Shown here piece by piece: positions 1 to 6,978 of a stretch of 29,338 nt of DNA. The stretch's first letter is position 1; each line of letters begins with the position of its first letter. This DNA is from a virus. Position numbers and translations under genes: made by a program. The notes beneath the pieces were generated by a model that did no database searches, was not told the DNA's origin, and saw only the letters and a list, made by a program, of their open reading frames with translations. The stretch lies in the IMG/VR virus record IMGVR_UViG_3300025769_000587, positions 1-29,338 of that record. One strand, given 5' to 3'.

Positions 1-17
1 TCTAAAAAACGTGCCAT
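1..17 (-). CDS. 5' end of a further late gene (partial)
   Basis: An ATG at 17-15 on the minus strand opens a frame reading M-A-R-F-L before the window ends. A GGAG Shine-Dalgarno motif lies about nine bases upstream, in the gap after the zinc-ribbon gene. Position after portal, small protein and FmdB-like protein suggests a head-assembly gene such as scaffold or capsid, but five codons cannot identify it. Confidence 0.4.
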
Positions 18-52
18 ATTGTTAAACTCCGTGCCGTAGCATTATGGATATG

Positions 53-262
53 TTATTGTCTAGCGGCTCTCTCGTGATCCTTAGCCCACGCATCATCGGC
101 ATCAGGCCAACCTGTACCTTTGAAATGTGTTCGGACACTAGAGATTATCCGCTGTGCGGTGTCACCACATTGGGGACAAGTAGCAAACTCATCAGATGAA
201 TCTACCCATTGTTCTTCAATATGTTGACAGTTGGTACATTTGAAATCATATCGCCTAAGCAT
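53..262 (-). CDS. FmdB-type zinc-ribbon protein
   Basis: A 69-residue protein beginning MLRRYDFKC with two CxxC pairs (CTNC and CPQC) about 18 residues apart, the pattern of the FmdB/CxxC_CxxC_SSSS putative regulatory zinc ribbons. The C-terminal part is charged and ends near ERAARQ. I chose the ATG at 262 because it overlaps the stop of the upstream gene by eight bases, which fits translational coupling; an upstream in-frame start would lie deep in that gene. Similar short zinc ribbons are common next to portal genes in marine phages. The exact function is unknown; metal binding is likely, DNA or protein contact is inferred. Confidence 0.7.
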   Translation of the reverse strand: MLRRYDFKCTNCQHIEEQWVDSSDEFATCPQCGDTAQRIISSVRTHFKGTGWPDADDAWAKDHERAARQ

Positions 263-488
263 TCTCAGACTCCATATCAAATGCATTTTTTATTCCAGTC
301 TCAAAGCGCACGATGTTTAATAATGCTGTACGTTGTCCTTGCAAATGGAATAATTCTTTTTCACTCTTAATATCTTCAATAATCTGTGTATCAAGAGTTT
401 CTTGAGCTTCTTCTACAAATTGTTTCCAACCCGGATGTAAAAATAAGTCAAGATAATTTTCATAATACTTTTCTTCTTCAGGACTCAA
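255..488 (-). CDS. small acidic phage protein of unknown function
   Basis: A 77-residue protein, rich in Glu and predicted helix, starting MSPEEEKYYENYLDLF and ending MESENA. No catalytic motif is visible. It is the first gene after a consensus sigma-70 promoter (517-545) and overlaps the zinc-ribbon gene, so the two and the gene beginning at 17 probably form one transcript. Position between portal and the expected scaffold/capsid genes suggests a role in head assembly, but nothing in the sequence proves it. Confidence 0.6.
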   Translation of the reverse strand: MSPEEEKYYENYLDLFLHPGWKQFVEEAQETLDTQIIEDIKSEKELFHLQGQRTALLNIVRFETGIKNAFDMESENA

Positions 489-516
489 TAGAGTTTCTCC
501 TGTAATACATGCAATT

Positions 517-545
517 ATTATACCACAATTTTATTTATTTGTCAA
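517..545 (-). promoter_or_regulatory. consensus sigma-70 promoter, extended -10
   Basis: On the minus strand TTGACA (545-540), a 17-base spacer and TATAAT (522-517), with TG one base upstream of the -10. All 12 hexamer positions match consensus. The expected start is near 510, about 20 bases before the ATG at 488. The -35 overlaps the last codons of the 42-residue peptide gene. Confidence 0.85.
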
Positions 546-663
546 GAGTTTTTGTTACTTTTGCAGTACGGGTATTTTCAAGTACTTCTAAACGCTTATT
601 CATACTGGCTAGAATCTTGTTAAGTTCTGTCAAGATTTTATCTAGTTCTTGTTTAGTAATCAT
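535..663 (-). CDS. 42-residue coiled-coil peptide
   Basis: A short gene whose ATG (663-661) overlaps the portal stop as ATGA. The product begins MITKQELDKILTELNK and has regularly spaced Leu/Ile/Met positions with Glu, Lys and Asn between them, the look of a single amphipathic or coiled-coil helix, then a basic tail ending TKTLDK. The coupled start supports it as a real gene. The function is unknown; a small portal or scaffold partner is possible. Its last codons carry the -35 element of the next promoter. Confidence 0.6.
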   Translation of the reverse strand: MITKQELDKILTELNKILASMNKRLEVLENTRTAKVTKTLDK

Positions 664-2549
664 TGGGTTGCCTTATTTTCAATTTCACGCTCTTTTAAAA
701 CAAGTTCTGCAACTTTTGCAGTTTGTTTAAACTCTTTATCAGTATCAGATTCAATACCTTTTGCAATAACAGCCATGCGTTTAGTTTCAGAATCTAGTGG
801 AAGTAGCTGTGTTTCAATTGCATTTTGTTCAACACGAGACATAATCTCTGCTGTTTGTGCTTGAATATTTTGAATTGTTGCTTCTTTCTGTGCCATCTCC
901 ATTTGAGCAACTTGAGTTTGTAGTTGTTGCTGTTGTGGGTTTGGTTGACTTGCCTTGCGAATAATTTCAATTAATTGTTCACGATTTGACAAGTTCATAT
1001 TATCAATAATCGATTCAATTAACACTGGATACAAAGGCGACTCAGGTGACATTGTTTGTAAAAGTTGTACAAGTTGCGTCACTTCATACTCACGCGCAAT
1101 AATACCTAATGAACTGCTTGCAATAAATTTATAATCTTTTGCAGGGTATAACTCAGGATTAAATTGCATATACCGATAAGCAGTTTTATAAACGAATGGT
1201 ATTAAGAATGAATCTTGGAAGTTAATTAAAGTTCGCTTATGCCGTTTAATAATTGCGCCTAACGACATACTAATCCCGGCGGCTGTACTATCTCCATTGA
1301 TAGACCCAGGAATTCCTGCCGCGTCAATTGCACCTGTTGCCTGCTGAACCATTTGTTGTAATGTAGCAGATTGATTAAATGTATTAGGATCAAGTCTACC
1401 AAAATTAAACGGCTGTAAAATTTCTGCAGGGTTACCATTGGTCAAAATAGCTTTGCCCGGACGCACTTCCATTTTAGCACCACGAGGCAAACGAGATGCG
1501 TCAACTGCAAGCATTGGATGTACTGTTAAAGCAAGAGCATCAATACGAGCACGTAGTTCTGTGTCTAATGCTTTCTGAGCGTTGTAGCCTTTCTCACAAA
1601 TACCACGTCCCCAGAAACGACTAGGAACAACATCCCAAGGAAATGCAATAACTGGACGATCTTGCATCATGTAAGGATTTTCTTCTACCTTTAAAAGAAT
1701 GCCGTTGTTTGCAATAACTACAATAGCTTCTATGTACCCATCAACTTCTTCATCTTCTCCAATTGCTTTATTAAACAAATCAGCAGGAACTAAACCATAG
1801 TATTTTGTTAAACGAACTTTGTCATCTGTATACATTGTAAGTTCGTTATCTGGTTCAATATCAGAATCTGTCGGAGCAGATTGAATATCTACTGAACGAT
1901 AGATACCCTGTTGCTGTCCTTGTATAACTTGATGAAGAGGAACAAACTCATCAATTGCAACGCCTAATGCTTCATTAATACTTGTGGCAACAGGATCAAT
2001 CAAAAAGTTTTTAGGCATGACTGGACGTAGTTTAACGACAGTTCTAGTATTTTCATACACTCCGACAGCTTGCATTTCTCCACCAAGTGCAGGTTGAGTT
2101 GCAGGAATGTATTCAATAACTTCGTCTAAAACAATCTCTCCAATACCAGTACCGAATACAGCCGCATTAATCAAACACTCAGCAATAGATTTACGCGCTG
2201 AAACAAACTGCATATCTTCATCAAGTTGATTTCGTAATGATTGAACATCTATTGGTTGTTGGTCAGCAAAGTCATCTTTAATATCAAACCACTTACCACG
2301 TCCAAACGTAGCCTCTTCAACTTCTGCAACAGCAGATTCAACAGCTTGTTGCAATGCAGGAGAAATAATTCTTGACCGTTCTGATTCACGCATTGAATCT
2401 TCAGCGGCCCATTGTCCACGCCATAACCTATAGTACTCATCAAATATTTCAGAGTAATTAGACTCATAGTGATCACGCCATTGATCACATTTGTGCATTA
2501 CCCATCCTTCTAATGACGTAGGATCAATAGTTGTGTTTTCGTAGATCAT
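660..2549 (-). CDS. portal (head-tail connector) protein
   Basis: A 629-residue protein directly downstream of the large terminase, the usual place of the portal, a ring at one capsid vertex through which DNA is packaged and ejected. The N-terminal half contains typical podovirus portal elements, including the stretch around WRDHYESNYSEIFDEYYRLWRG and later segments around RPVMPKNFLIDPVATSI and VIAFPWDVVPSRFWGRG. The C-terminal 100 residues are Gln- and Glu-rich and probably coiled (QPNPQQQQLQTQVAQMEMAQ), resembling the tail region of large podovirus portals. It ends in ATGA overlap with the 42-residue gene. An AGGAT Shine-Dalgarno motif precedes the ATG. Confidence 0.88.
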   Translation of the reverse strand: MIYENTTIDPTSLEGWVMHKCDQWRDHYESNYSEIFDEYYRLWRGQWAAEDSMRESERSRIISPALQQAVESAVAEVEEATFGRGKWFDIKDDFADQQPIDVQSLRNQLDEDMQFVSARKSIAECLINAAVFGTGIGEIVLDEVIEYIPATQPALGGEMQAVGVYENTRTVVKLRPVMPKNFLIDPVATSINEALGVAIDEFVPLHQVIQGQQQGIYRSVDIQSAPTDSDIEPDNELTMYTDDKVRLTKYYGLVPADLFNKAIGEDEEVDGYIEAIVVIANNGILLKVEENPYMMQDRPVIAFPWDVVPSRFWGRGICEKGYNAQKALDTELRARIDALALTVHPMLAVDASRLPRGAKMEVRPGKAILTNGNPAEILQPFNFGRLDPNTFNQSATLQQMVQQATGAIDAAGIPGSINGDSTAAGISMSLGAIIKRHKRTLINFQDSFLIPFVYKTAYRYMQFNPELYPAKDYKFIASSSLGIIAREYEVTQLVQLLQTMSPESPLYPVLIESIIDNMNLSNREQLIEIIRKASQPNPQQQQLQTQVAQMEMAQKEATIQNIQAQTAEIMSRVEQNAIETQLLPLDSETKRMAVIAKGIESDTDKEFKQTAKVAELVLKEREIENKATQ

Positions 2550-2551
2550 TG

Positions 2552-3805
2552 TTAATATCCTGCTACAGGGTCTAGTATTTCAAAGTCATCTTGTTCGTAG
2601 TCGTAGTAGTATACTACTTTTGCTAGTTGATCAATATATGCAAGAGCATCGACTAAATCATCATGCACTAATTGATTTGGAAACTGAAACAGTTCATCCA
2701 GAAACTGTGAATTCCAGTCTCCTTTATTTAAAATAATCTGACCATGTTCAAAGCGGCCTTGTAAGCCCCAGACAATACGGTCAGTTTTCTTTTTATTACC
2801 GTGCGTTAATTCTTCTACACGAAAGAATCGTTGCCCCGATTTCATAATGTCAGTTAAGTAAGGAAGCACCGCATTCTTGAGCGCACCTTTTTCAATACCT
2901 ACAGCTACTGGTTTATAATGCGCTACAGCATCAAATATTTTTTTTGCAGTCTTTTTAATATCCCAACGGCCATGTATAATATCTGCAACCCACCATCCAT
3001 CTTCGTTTACTTTAACAACGGCAATTGCAGTTTGGTCAAGCTTTTTGTTTTTACTTTTGGTTGCTGATTCAACATTCGCAAAACCCGCAAGGTCAACTGC
3101 AATATAGTAATCACCATGCTCAGGTTCATCTTCATCAAACTGTATCCAATCCTCTTTGAAGATTTCTGACCCCATAGCTTCAAACGATGCCATGAACTCT
3201 TGCCGAAATGCATAAGAGGACATGCTCTTTTTAGCTGTGTCAATCTCTTCTGGATCAAGGAGTGGGTTGTCGTAAGATGTAAAATGCCAAGCCTTATAGC
3301 TCTCATCATCGCCCAACGTGGCGTAATGGTAGAGTTCATAAAAGTGGTTTCTCCCCATTGGCGTACCAATAAACATGGCATCACCCTTCTGGTCAGCAAG
3401 CGCAGGACGTAGAATCTGTTCCCATACACTAGGCTTCATATCCGCATATTCGTCCATAACAAGGAACTTAAGGGAGACACCGCGCATTGTTTCTGGACGG
3501 TCAGCACCTTTGAGGGATATGGTACACCCGTTAATTAACGTAATCTGCAAGTTGTTTATGTGTGATGATTTGATAACAGGATGTGCTAACTCTAACAACG
3601 TCTGCCACATAATATCACGCGCTTGTCCCTGAGTAGGCGCAACATAAAACACATGCCCACGTTCCGTTTGTAAGCCGTAAATAATTAACTGCCACGCGGC
3701 TAGTCGTGACTTTCCTGTTCGTCTTCCTGCGGCTACAATCTTAAATCGAGTAGGATCGTTAAAGACTTCTTGTTGCCAAGGAAGCAATTCAACATTTAAT
3801 TCCAT
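2552..3805 (-). CDS. terL: terminase large subunit (ATPase/nuclease)
   Basis: A 417-residue packaging motor. The N-terminal ATPase has Walker A GRRTGKS (residues 27-33), Walker B FLVMDE (114-119) with acidic pair D118-E119, and a GTP coupling motif just after. The C-terminal nuclease has the RNase H-like pattern, with a first Asp in YYIAVDLAG and the final HDDLVDALAY motif. Length is normal to short for the family. The ATG overlaps the preceding stop as TAATG, and the portal follows three bases after its stop. It acts with the portal to cut and pump concatemeric DNA into the prohead. Confidence 0.95.
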   Translation of the reverse strand: MELNVELLPWQQEVFNDPTRFKIVAAGRRTGKSRLAAWQLIIYGLQTERGHVFYVAPTQGQARDIMWQTLLELAHPVIKSSHINNLQITLINGCTISLKGADRPETMRGVSLKFLVMDEYADMKPSVWEQILRPALADQKGDAMFIGTPMGRNHFYELYHYATLGDDESYKAWHFTSYDNPLLDPEEIDTAKKSMSSYAFRQEFMASFEAMGSEIFKEDWIQFDEDEPEHGDYYIAVDLAGFANVESATKSKNKKLDQTAIAVVKVNEDGWWVADIIHGRWDIKKTAKKIFDAVAHYKPVAVGIEKGALKNAVLPYLTDIMKSGQRFFRVEELTHGNKKKTDRIVWGLQGRFEHGQIILNKGDWNSQFLDELFQFPNQLVHDDLVDALAYIDQLAKVVYYYDYEQDDFEILDPVAGY

Positions 3806-4833
3806 TAGCTAATAATGTTACTAAAAAATTCTGAAACTTTGTTGGCAATCTTTCGGCCTATTTTACCTGCGCGTAATTCCAACAATGATGGTAGCGATTC
3901 AGGTGGAATATCTTCTTTACCTGTAACACGTCTAAAATCAAATTCATTATCTTTTAAACTATATGATGATAGCTCTACTTTGTCCCCAGTGTTTCCACCA
4001 ATATAATAAACTTCACCATCTTTAACTTCAGCCACAACTCCTACGTGACCTATTCCTAGTCCGAATTTTTTACGATCTTCTTTACTGTGATACTTAACCA
4101 TAATATCACCGGGCTTAACATTAGCAATGTCTACACCAGTACCTGCTCTAGAGTAAGCCTCTGCTCTCATTTGAACATACGGATCTTTTGTACCAAGTAG
4201 TTTCATGGTATCAATCCCTGAATCACGTAAGACTTGGGTTAAAAACGTAGCGCACCAAGGAGTGTCCTGCGCAAATTGTTCAGGAGTTTTTTCTTCACCG
4301 TACGCACTTAGCCCAATATTATCAAAAAATCCACGGACTGCTTTTGCACCTTCAGGAGTTTTTTCATTAATGCCAAGATATTTAATTGCCATGTCAGCAG
4401 GGTTCTTTGCTGTAGAGATATCAGCAATTGCTTCAACTGATGGAGGCTCTCCACCTTTTAACTGAACGTCTTCTGGTATTTTGTCCGCATCGCCATATGC
4501 TTTAGGGATAAACATATTGACTAAACCTTGTCCAATCTCTGCAATAGGATTAATAGGGTTTTGCGGTTCTGTTTCTGTGAATGTTTCTATAGGGTCAATT
4601 AAATCATCAAGAGTTGTAGGCTCTACAGGCTTTGGCTGAATAGGCTGATCAAACTCTGACTGCAATGATACTACTTCATCTTGTAAAGTATCGGGCATAA
4701 TAATGTCTTGACCAACACGAATCTTGTTAGGATTAGTAATCTCTGGGTTTAATGCAAGAATTTGATCTAGCTTGAAACCGTTTTGTTGCGCGATGCGTCC
4801 TAATGTGTCACCTGACTGTACTTTATATGCCAC
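3805..4833 (-). CDS. LysM plus NlpC/P60- or CHAP-like cysteine peptidase (lysis or virion hydrolase)
   Basis: A 342-residue protein. Residues 2-47 form a LysM domain (YKVQSGDTLGRIAQ... PNKIRVGQDI), a peptidoglycan-binding module. A Pro/Glu-rich linker follows. Residues about 145-300 look like a cysteine peptidase of the TIGR02594/CHAP-like type: Cys194 in DTPWCATF, His263 in GIGHVGVV and Asn281 in GGNTGD are the likely catalytic set. No signal peptide is visible. It overlaps the lysozyme gene by 11 bases and TerL by one, so lysozyme, peptidase and terminase are translationally coupled. It could work in lysis or be carried in the virion. The last 30 residues are hydrophobic and basic. Confidence 0.82.
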   Translation of the reverse strand: MAYKVQSGDTLGRIAQQNGFKLDQILALNPEITNPNKIRVGQDIIMPDTLQDEVVSLQSEFDQPIQPKPVEPTTLDDLIDPIETFTETEPQNPINPIAEIGQGLVNMFIPKAYGDADKIPEDVQLKGGEPPSVEAIADISTAKNPADMAIKYLGINEKTPEGAKAVRGFFDNIGLSAYGEEKTPEQFAQDTPWCATFLTQVLRDSGIDTMKLLGTKDPYVQMRAEAYSRAGTGVDIANVKPGDIMVKYHSKEDRKKFGLGIGHVGVVAEVKDGEVYYIGGNTGDKVELSSYSLKDNEFDFRRVTGKEDIPPESLPSLLELRAGKIGRKIANKVSEFFSNIIS

Positions 4834-5281
4834 GCATTATCTCCACAAGTTCTTCACCACGCCGTTTTACTTGACGATACCATTTACTATCAACCATTTC
4901 GTCTGCGGCTTTATCATACTTACCTTCGTTGACAGCCTTTAAAAATTTTTTAAATTGACTTAAACGATTTCTGCCAAGGTTAAACGCCATATTGACTAAG
5001 ACACGTTGCGCGTCTGTAGCTTGCCCTGCAAAGTTTAAGACAAGAGCGCAGGCATCTGTGTACGCAACATCACAATCTTTATGAAAGACGTCAAGGATAC
5101 GTTCATCAGTCACAGGTGTTCCTACAGGCCACGTATATTCCATATCATTTTCTGTAACAAGGTGACCAATACCAAATGTAGGTAGGTTTTCAGAGTCTAA
5201 GTAAATTTCTGTAACGTAACCTTCGTGACGAATAAGGTCTTCTTTAACGATCTCAATTAATTCATTCTTCGTTATCGACAT
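4823..5281 (-). CDS. T4-type lysozyme (GH24 endolysin)
   Basis: A 152-residue muramidase. The catalytic triad of the T4 lysozyme family is in place: Glu20 in RHEGYVTEIYLD, Asp29, and Thr35 in LPTFGIGH, with the same 9- and 6-residue spacings as E11-D20-T26 in T4. The C-terminal half includes the conserved helical segment QRVLVNMAFNLGRNRL. No signal peptide or anchor is seen, so it should need a holin to reach the wall. It overlaps its neighbours at both ends (20 bases upstream, 11 downstream). Placement ahead of the terminase rather than next to a holin is unusual. Confidence 0.93.
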   Translation of the reverse strand: MSITKNELIEIVKEDLIRHEGYVTEIYLDSENLPTFGIGHLVTENDMEYTWPVGTPVTDERILDVFHKDCDVAYTDACALVLNFAGQATDAQRVLVNMAFNLGRNRLSQFKKFLKAVNEGKYDKAADEMVDSKWYRQVKRRGEELVEIMRGI

Positions 5282-5657
5282 CTACTACCTCTGCATCAAT
5301 AATATCATCTTGACCTGTAATTATTGTGTCGCCACCAACACCTGTAATCGTGATACTAACACTGGATCTTCCCATATTATTCTTATCTTTTTCAAAATAG
5401 CTTACAGGTAGCATACGATCCATTAATAACTTCCATGCCGCCGCTTGATTCTTGTGCTCATCGTCTAATGCCGCGTTCATAATACTATCCAGTACCTTTT
5501 GAGATCTTGGACTAGCTAGTAATCTGGCTTTAAACTCATTAATTGCCGCCGCATCACCGGGAGGTCTACCACGTACTCCTCGATTGCCCGCTTTTTTAGC
5601 CTCAACAACTGATTTAGGAGGACGCCCTCTTTTTTTAGGTTGAGTATTCTCTGTCAT
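5262..5657 (-). CDS. AT-hook DNA-binding protein, possible terminase small subunit
   Basis: A 131-residue protein with two AT-hook-like motifs near the N terminus: KKRGRPPK (residues 8-15) and RGVRGRPPG (26-34). AT-hooks bind the minor groove of A/T-rich DNA. A helical middle (FKARLLASPRSQKVLDSIMNAALDDEHKNQ, then AAWKLLMDRMLP) resembles small-terminase-like phage proteins, and the C terminus is acidic (DIIDAEVVDVDNEE). It is the first gene of the left late operon and lies two genes before TerL, the place expected for a small terminase that recognises DNA for packaging. The DNA-binding call is from the motif; the terminase role is inferred from position. Confidence 0.55.
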   Translation of the reverse strand: MTENTQPKKRGRPPKSVVEAKKAGNRGVRGRPPGDAAAINEFKARLLASPRSQKVLDSIMNAALDDEHKNQAAAWKLLMDRMLPVSYFEKDKNNMGRSSVSITITGVGGDTIITGQDDIIDAEVVDVDNEE

Positions 5658-5734
5658 ATACAGTACTCTGTAGCTCGCAACAAACCCTGCAAGAGGTTCG
5701 TAAAAGATAATTACTATTTGTGTTTCTCTTGCAG

Positions 5735-5827
5735 CTATTTAGTGCATATATTGTACCATACTTTTGAGTATTTGTCAAGTATTAATTTAATAATCAGTAC
5801 AGTTTCCTTTCTTAGGCGGGTTTCCAT
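5735..5827 (-). CDS. possible 30-residue leader peptide
   Basis: A short frame with an ideal GGAGG Shine-Dalgarno (5839-5835) seven bases before its ATG. The product, starting METRLRKETVLIIKLILDKY, is basic with a hydrophobic stretch. It overlaps the late sigma-70 promoter at 5750-5778, and no clear promoter is visible upstream of it. It may be a real small gene read from further upstream, a relic, or chance. Confidence 0.28.
   Translation of the reverse strand: METRLRKETVLIIKLILDKYSKVWYNICTK
5750..5778 (-). promoter_or_regulatory. sigma-70 promoter of the left late operon
   Basis: On the minus strand TTGACA (5778-5773), a 17-base spacer and TACAAT (5755-5750), with TG one base upstream of the -10 (extended -10). 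The expected start is near 5743, giving a leader of about 85 bases before the AT-hook gene. Confidence 0.8.
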
Positions 5828-5999
5828 AGGTATTCCTCCGCAGTGCGCGATTGATTTTTACTATTAATATCAATAATCTAATTAGTTTATACGCAAATGC
5901 AAATCATTCTTATTAACATTCTAATTTTACTGTTTTTTGTATCTAGGTAGGTACACTATATTACGCAAATACTACAGGGGTGTCCCCGCCCCTTCGGAG
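5779..5999. other. A/T-rich divergent intergenic stretch
   Basis: The right part of the stretch between the divergent late-left and early operons. Apart from the start of the possible 30-residue ORF, no gene is supported. There is a GGGG-TGT-CCCC inverted repeat at 5977-5987, just before the sigma-54-like sites. A weak TATATT lies at 5957-5962 without a good -35. Confidence 0.5.
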
Positions 6000-6016
6000 T
6001 TGGCACAGTACTTGCA
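6000..6016 (+). promoter_or_regulatory. sigma-54-like promoter 1
   Basis: TTGGCAC-N5-TTGCA. The invariant -24 GG (6002-6003) and -12 GC (6014-6015) are exactly ten bases apart, as in RpoN promoters (TGGCAC-N5-TTGCW). The expected start is about 12 bases after the GC, near 6027. It is the first of three tandem copies. Confidence 0.65.
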
Positions 6017-6025
6017 TGAAAAATT

Positions 6026-6042
6026 CTGGCATAGTTCTTGCT
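6026..6042 (+). promoter_or_regulatory. sigma-54-like promoter 2
   Basis: CTGGCAT-N5-TTGCT. GG (6028-6029) and GC (6040-6041) are ten bases apart; one base of the -24 box (final C to T) departs from consensus. It starts 26 bases after the first copy. Confidence 0.6.
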
Positions 6043-6053
6043 AGTCTTCAGAG

Positions 6054-6070
6054 TTGGCACGAAAATTGCG
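6054..6070 (+). promoter_or_regulatory. sigma-54-like promoter 3
   Basis: TTGGCACG-N4-TTGCG. GG (6056-6057) and GC (6068-6069) are ten bases apart; only the last weak position (G instead of A/T) is off consensus. It starts 28 bases after copy 2. The sequence GAGTTGGCAC is shared exactly with copy 1. Confidence 0.62.
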
Positions 6071-6132
6071 GAGTGTGAGTGTCTGAGTAGCACCTATTAG
6101 ACCCACCATATATATTCAATTTAGGCCCCTCT

Positions 6133-6149
6133 GGTTAACGCCGTTAACC
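6133..6149. repeat. 17-bp palindrome, copy 1
   Basis: Exact GGTTAACGSCGTTAACC with central C. Intergenic, downstream of the three sigma-54-like elements and about 100 bases before the first early gene. The following TATG is shared with copy 7. Confidence 0.9.
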
Positions 6150-6251
6150 TATGAAAATAATTTGCGAGAGTACTTGTATTCTTTCTCAATGAGAGTATTA
6201 TCTACTTATGGGTTGAGGAGTCGACCCGCTAACAACGAAGAGGAAAAGCAA

Positions 6252-6776
6252 ATGGAAAACTCAATCACACAATTCTTAAACAATGACGTAACAATGACGC
6301 TTGCATCTCATAAAGCAGGTGTATCACATTGCGAAAACTTGATAGCTATGGTTAACGCCGTTAACCTGAATAGCGCATTAATTGAGGAATACTTGAAAGG
6401 TTTTGAGTCTGCCTGTATTGCGCAAGGTATGAGCAAGAACAGCGTCAAGGTTCTGAAGTCAAATCGTAAATGCATCATGGAATTCTCAATCGGCGCTCGC
6501 AAAGGACAAGAGGATAAAGAACTTTGGAATCCTGAAGCATGTAAACAAATGGCTGTTGAATTAGGGATGACATCAAACGATATCAGCGACTACGCGAAAG
6601 CATGTAGACAAGCACTATCGGATGAGAAGCCAGAGCCAGAATTCGATATCGAAAAAGAATTCCGTAAGCTTATCGAAAAAGCGAAAGAGAAAGGAGCGGA
6701 CGAGAAAAAGATACGCGCCGCATTCAACAAGGGCCTGAAGCCGCTAAACGATGCGATACTCGACGAAGTGGCATAA
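6252..6776 (+). CDS. first early gene, unknown function
   Basis: A 174-residue protein, MENSITQFLNNDVTM..., mostly helical, with a strongly charged C-terminal third (EKEFRKLIEKAKEKGADEKK) that could be coiled coil. No known domain is recognised. I chose the ATG at 6252 because AGAGGAAA sits seven bases upstream; in-frame TTG (6162) and ATG (6189) starts would add up to 30 residues but lack a clear ribosome site. The gene stands alone between the sigma-54-like promoters and a strong terminator, so it is probably the first phage protein made. Palindrome copy 2 lies inside it and encodes VNAVN. Confidence 0.75.
   Translation: MENSITQFLNNDVTMTLASHKAGVSHCENLIAMVNAVNLNSALIEEYLKGFESACIAQGMSKNSVKVLKSNRKCIMEFSIGARKGQEDKELWNPEACKQMAVELGMTSNDISDYAKACRQALSDEKPEPEFDIEKEFRKLIEKAKEKGADEKKIRAAFNKGLKPLNDAILDEVA
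6350..6366. repeat. 17-bp palindrome, copy 2
   Basis: Exact GGTTAACGSCGTTAACC with central C, inside the first early gene, where it is read as VNAVN in the context AMVNAVNLN. The flanking ATG and AAT are shared with copy 8. Confidence 0.9.
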
Positions 6777-6781
6777 TCCGA

Positions 6782-6808
6782 GGAGGGGGCGAAAGCCCCT
6801 TTCTTTTT
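6782..6808 (+). terminator. rho-independent terminator after the first early gene
   Basis: A GC-rich stem with GAAA tetraloop: GGGGC (6786-6790), GAAA, GCCCC (6795-6799), extended outward by weaker pairs, then a T-rich tract to 6808. It begins six bases after the stop codon and separates the first early gene from the rest of the early block. Confidence 0.88.
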
Positions 6809-6877
6809 GTCTGAAAAAAAATTTTGAATCTAAAAAAATTAAAAACTCGTGGGTCGATTTGTGTTCTGTGACATACC

Positions 6878-6906
6878 AAGACACGGGGTTTTATTTGTGA
6901 TATACT
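6878..6906 (+). promoter_or_regulatory. sigma-70-like promoter of the second early unit
   Basis: AAGACA (6878-6883, 4 of 6), a 17-base spacer and TATACT (6901-6906) with TG one base before the -10. The start would be near 6913, about 65 bases before the ATG at 6979. Its -10 is overlapped by an inverted repeat. Confidence 0.55.
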
Positions 6907-6918
6907 GGTTTCACCAGT
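6904..6918. promoter_or_regulatory. operator-like inverted repeat over -10/+1
   Basis: ACTGGT-TTC-ACCAGT, a perfect 6-bp inverted repeat overlapping the end of the -10 and the predicted start site. This is a place where a bound protein would block initiation, or the repeat would form a hairpin at the very 5' end of the transcript. Confidence 0.45.
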
Positions 6919-6946
6919 CGAGAGTTGTATCGATTGGTGATTGTGA

Positions 6947-6963
6947 AGTTAACGCCGTTAACC
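6947..6963. repeat. 17-bp palindrome, copy 3
   Basis: Matches GGTTAACGSCGTTAACC except for A at the first base. It lies in the leader, 15 bases before the ATG at 6979, immediately upstream of the GGAGG Shine-Dalgarno. Confidence 0.88.
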
Positions 6964-6978
6964 ATTGGAGGATTAGTG

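Noticed and set aside
3529-3540. CGTTAATTAACG palindrome as another copy of the 17-bp repeat
   Set aside because: The half-sites and centre differ; it is inside TerL and looks like chance.
5957-6116. Sigma-70 promoters for the first early gene at TATATT 5957 or TATATT 6111
   Set aside because: Neither has an acceptable -35 at 16-18 bases; the sigma-54-like elements fit much better.
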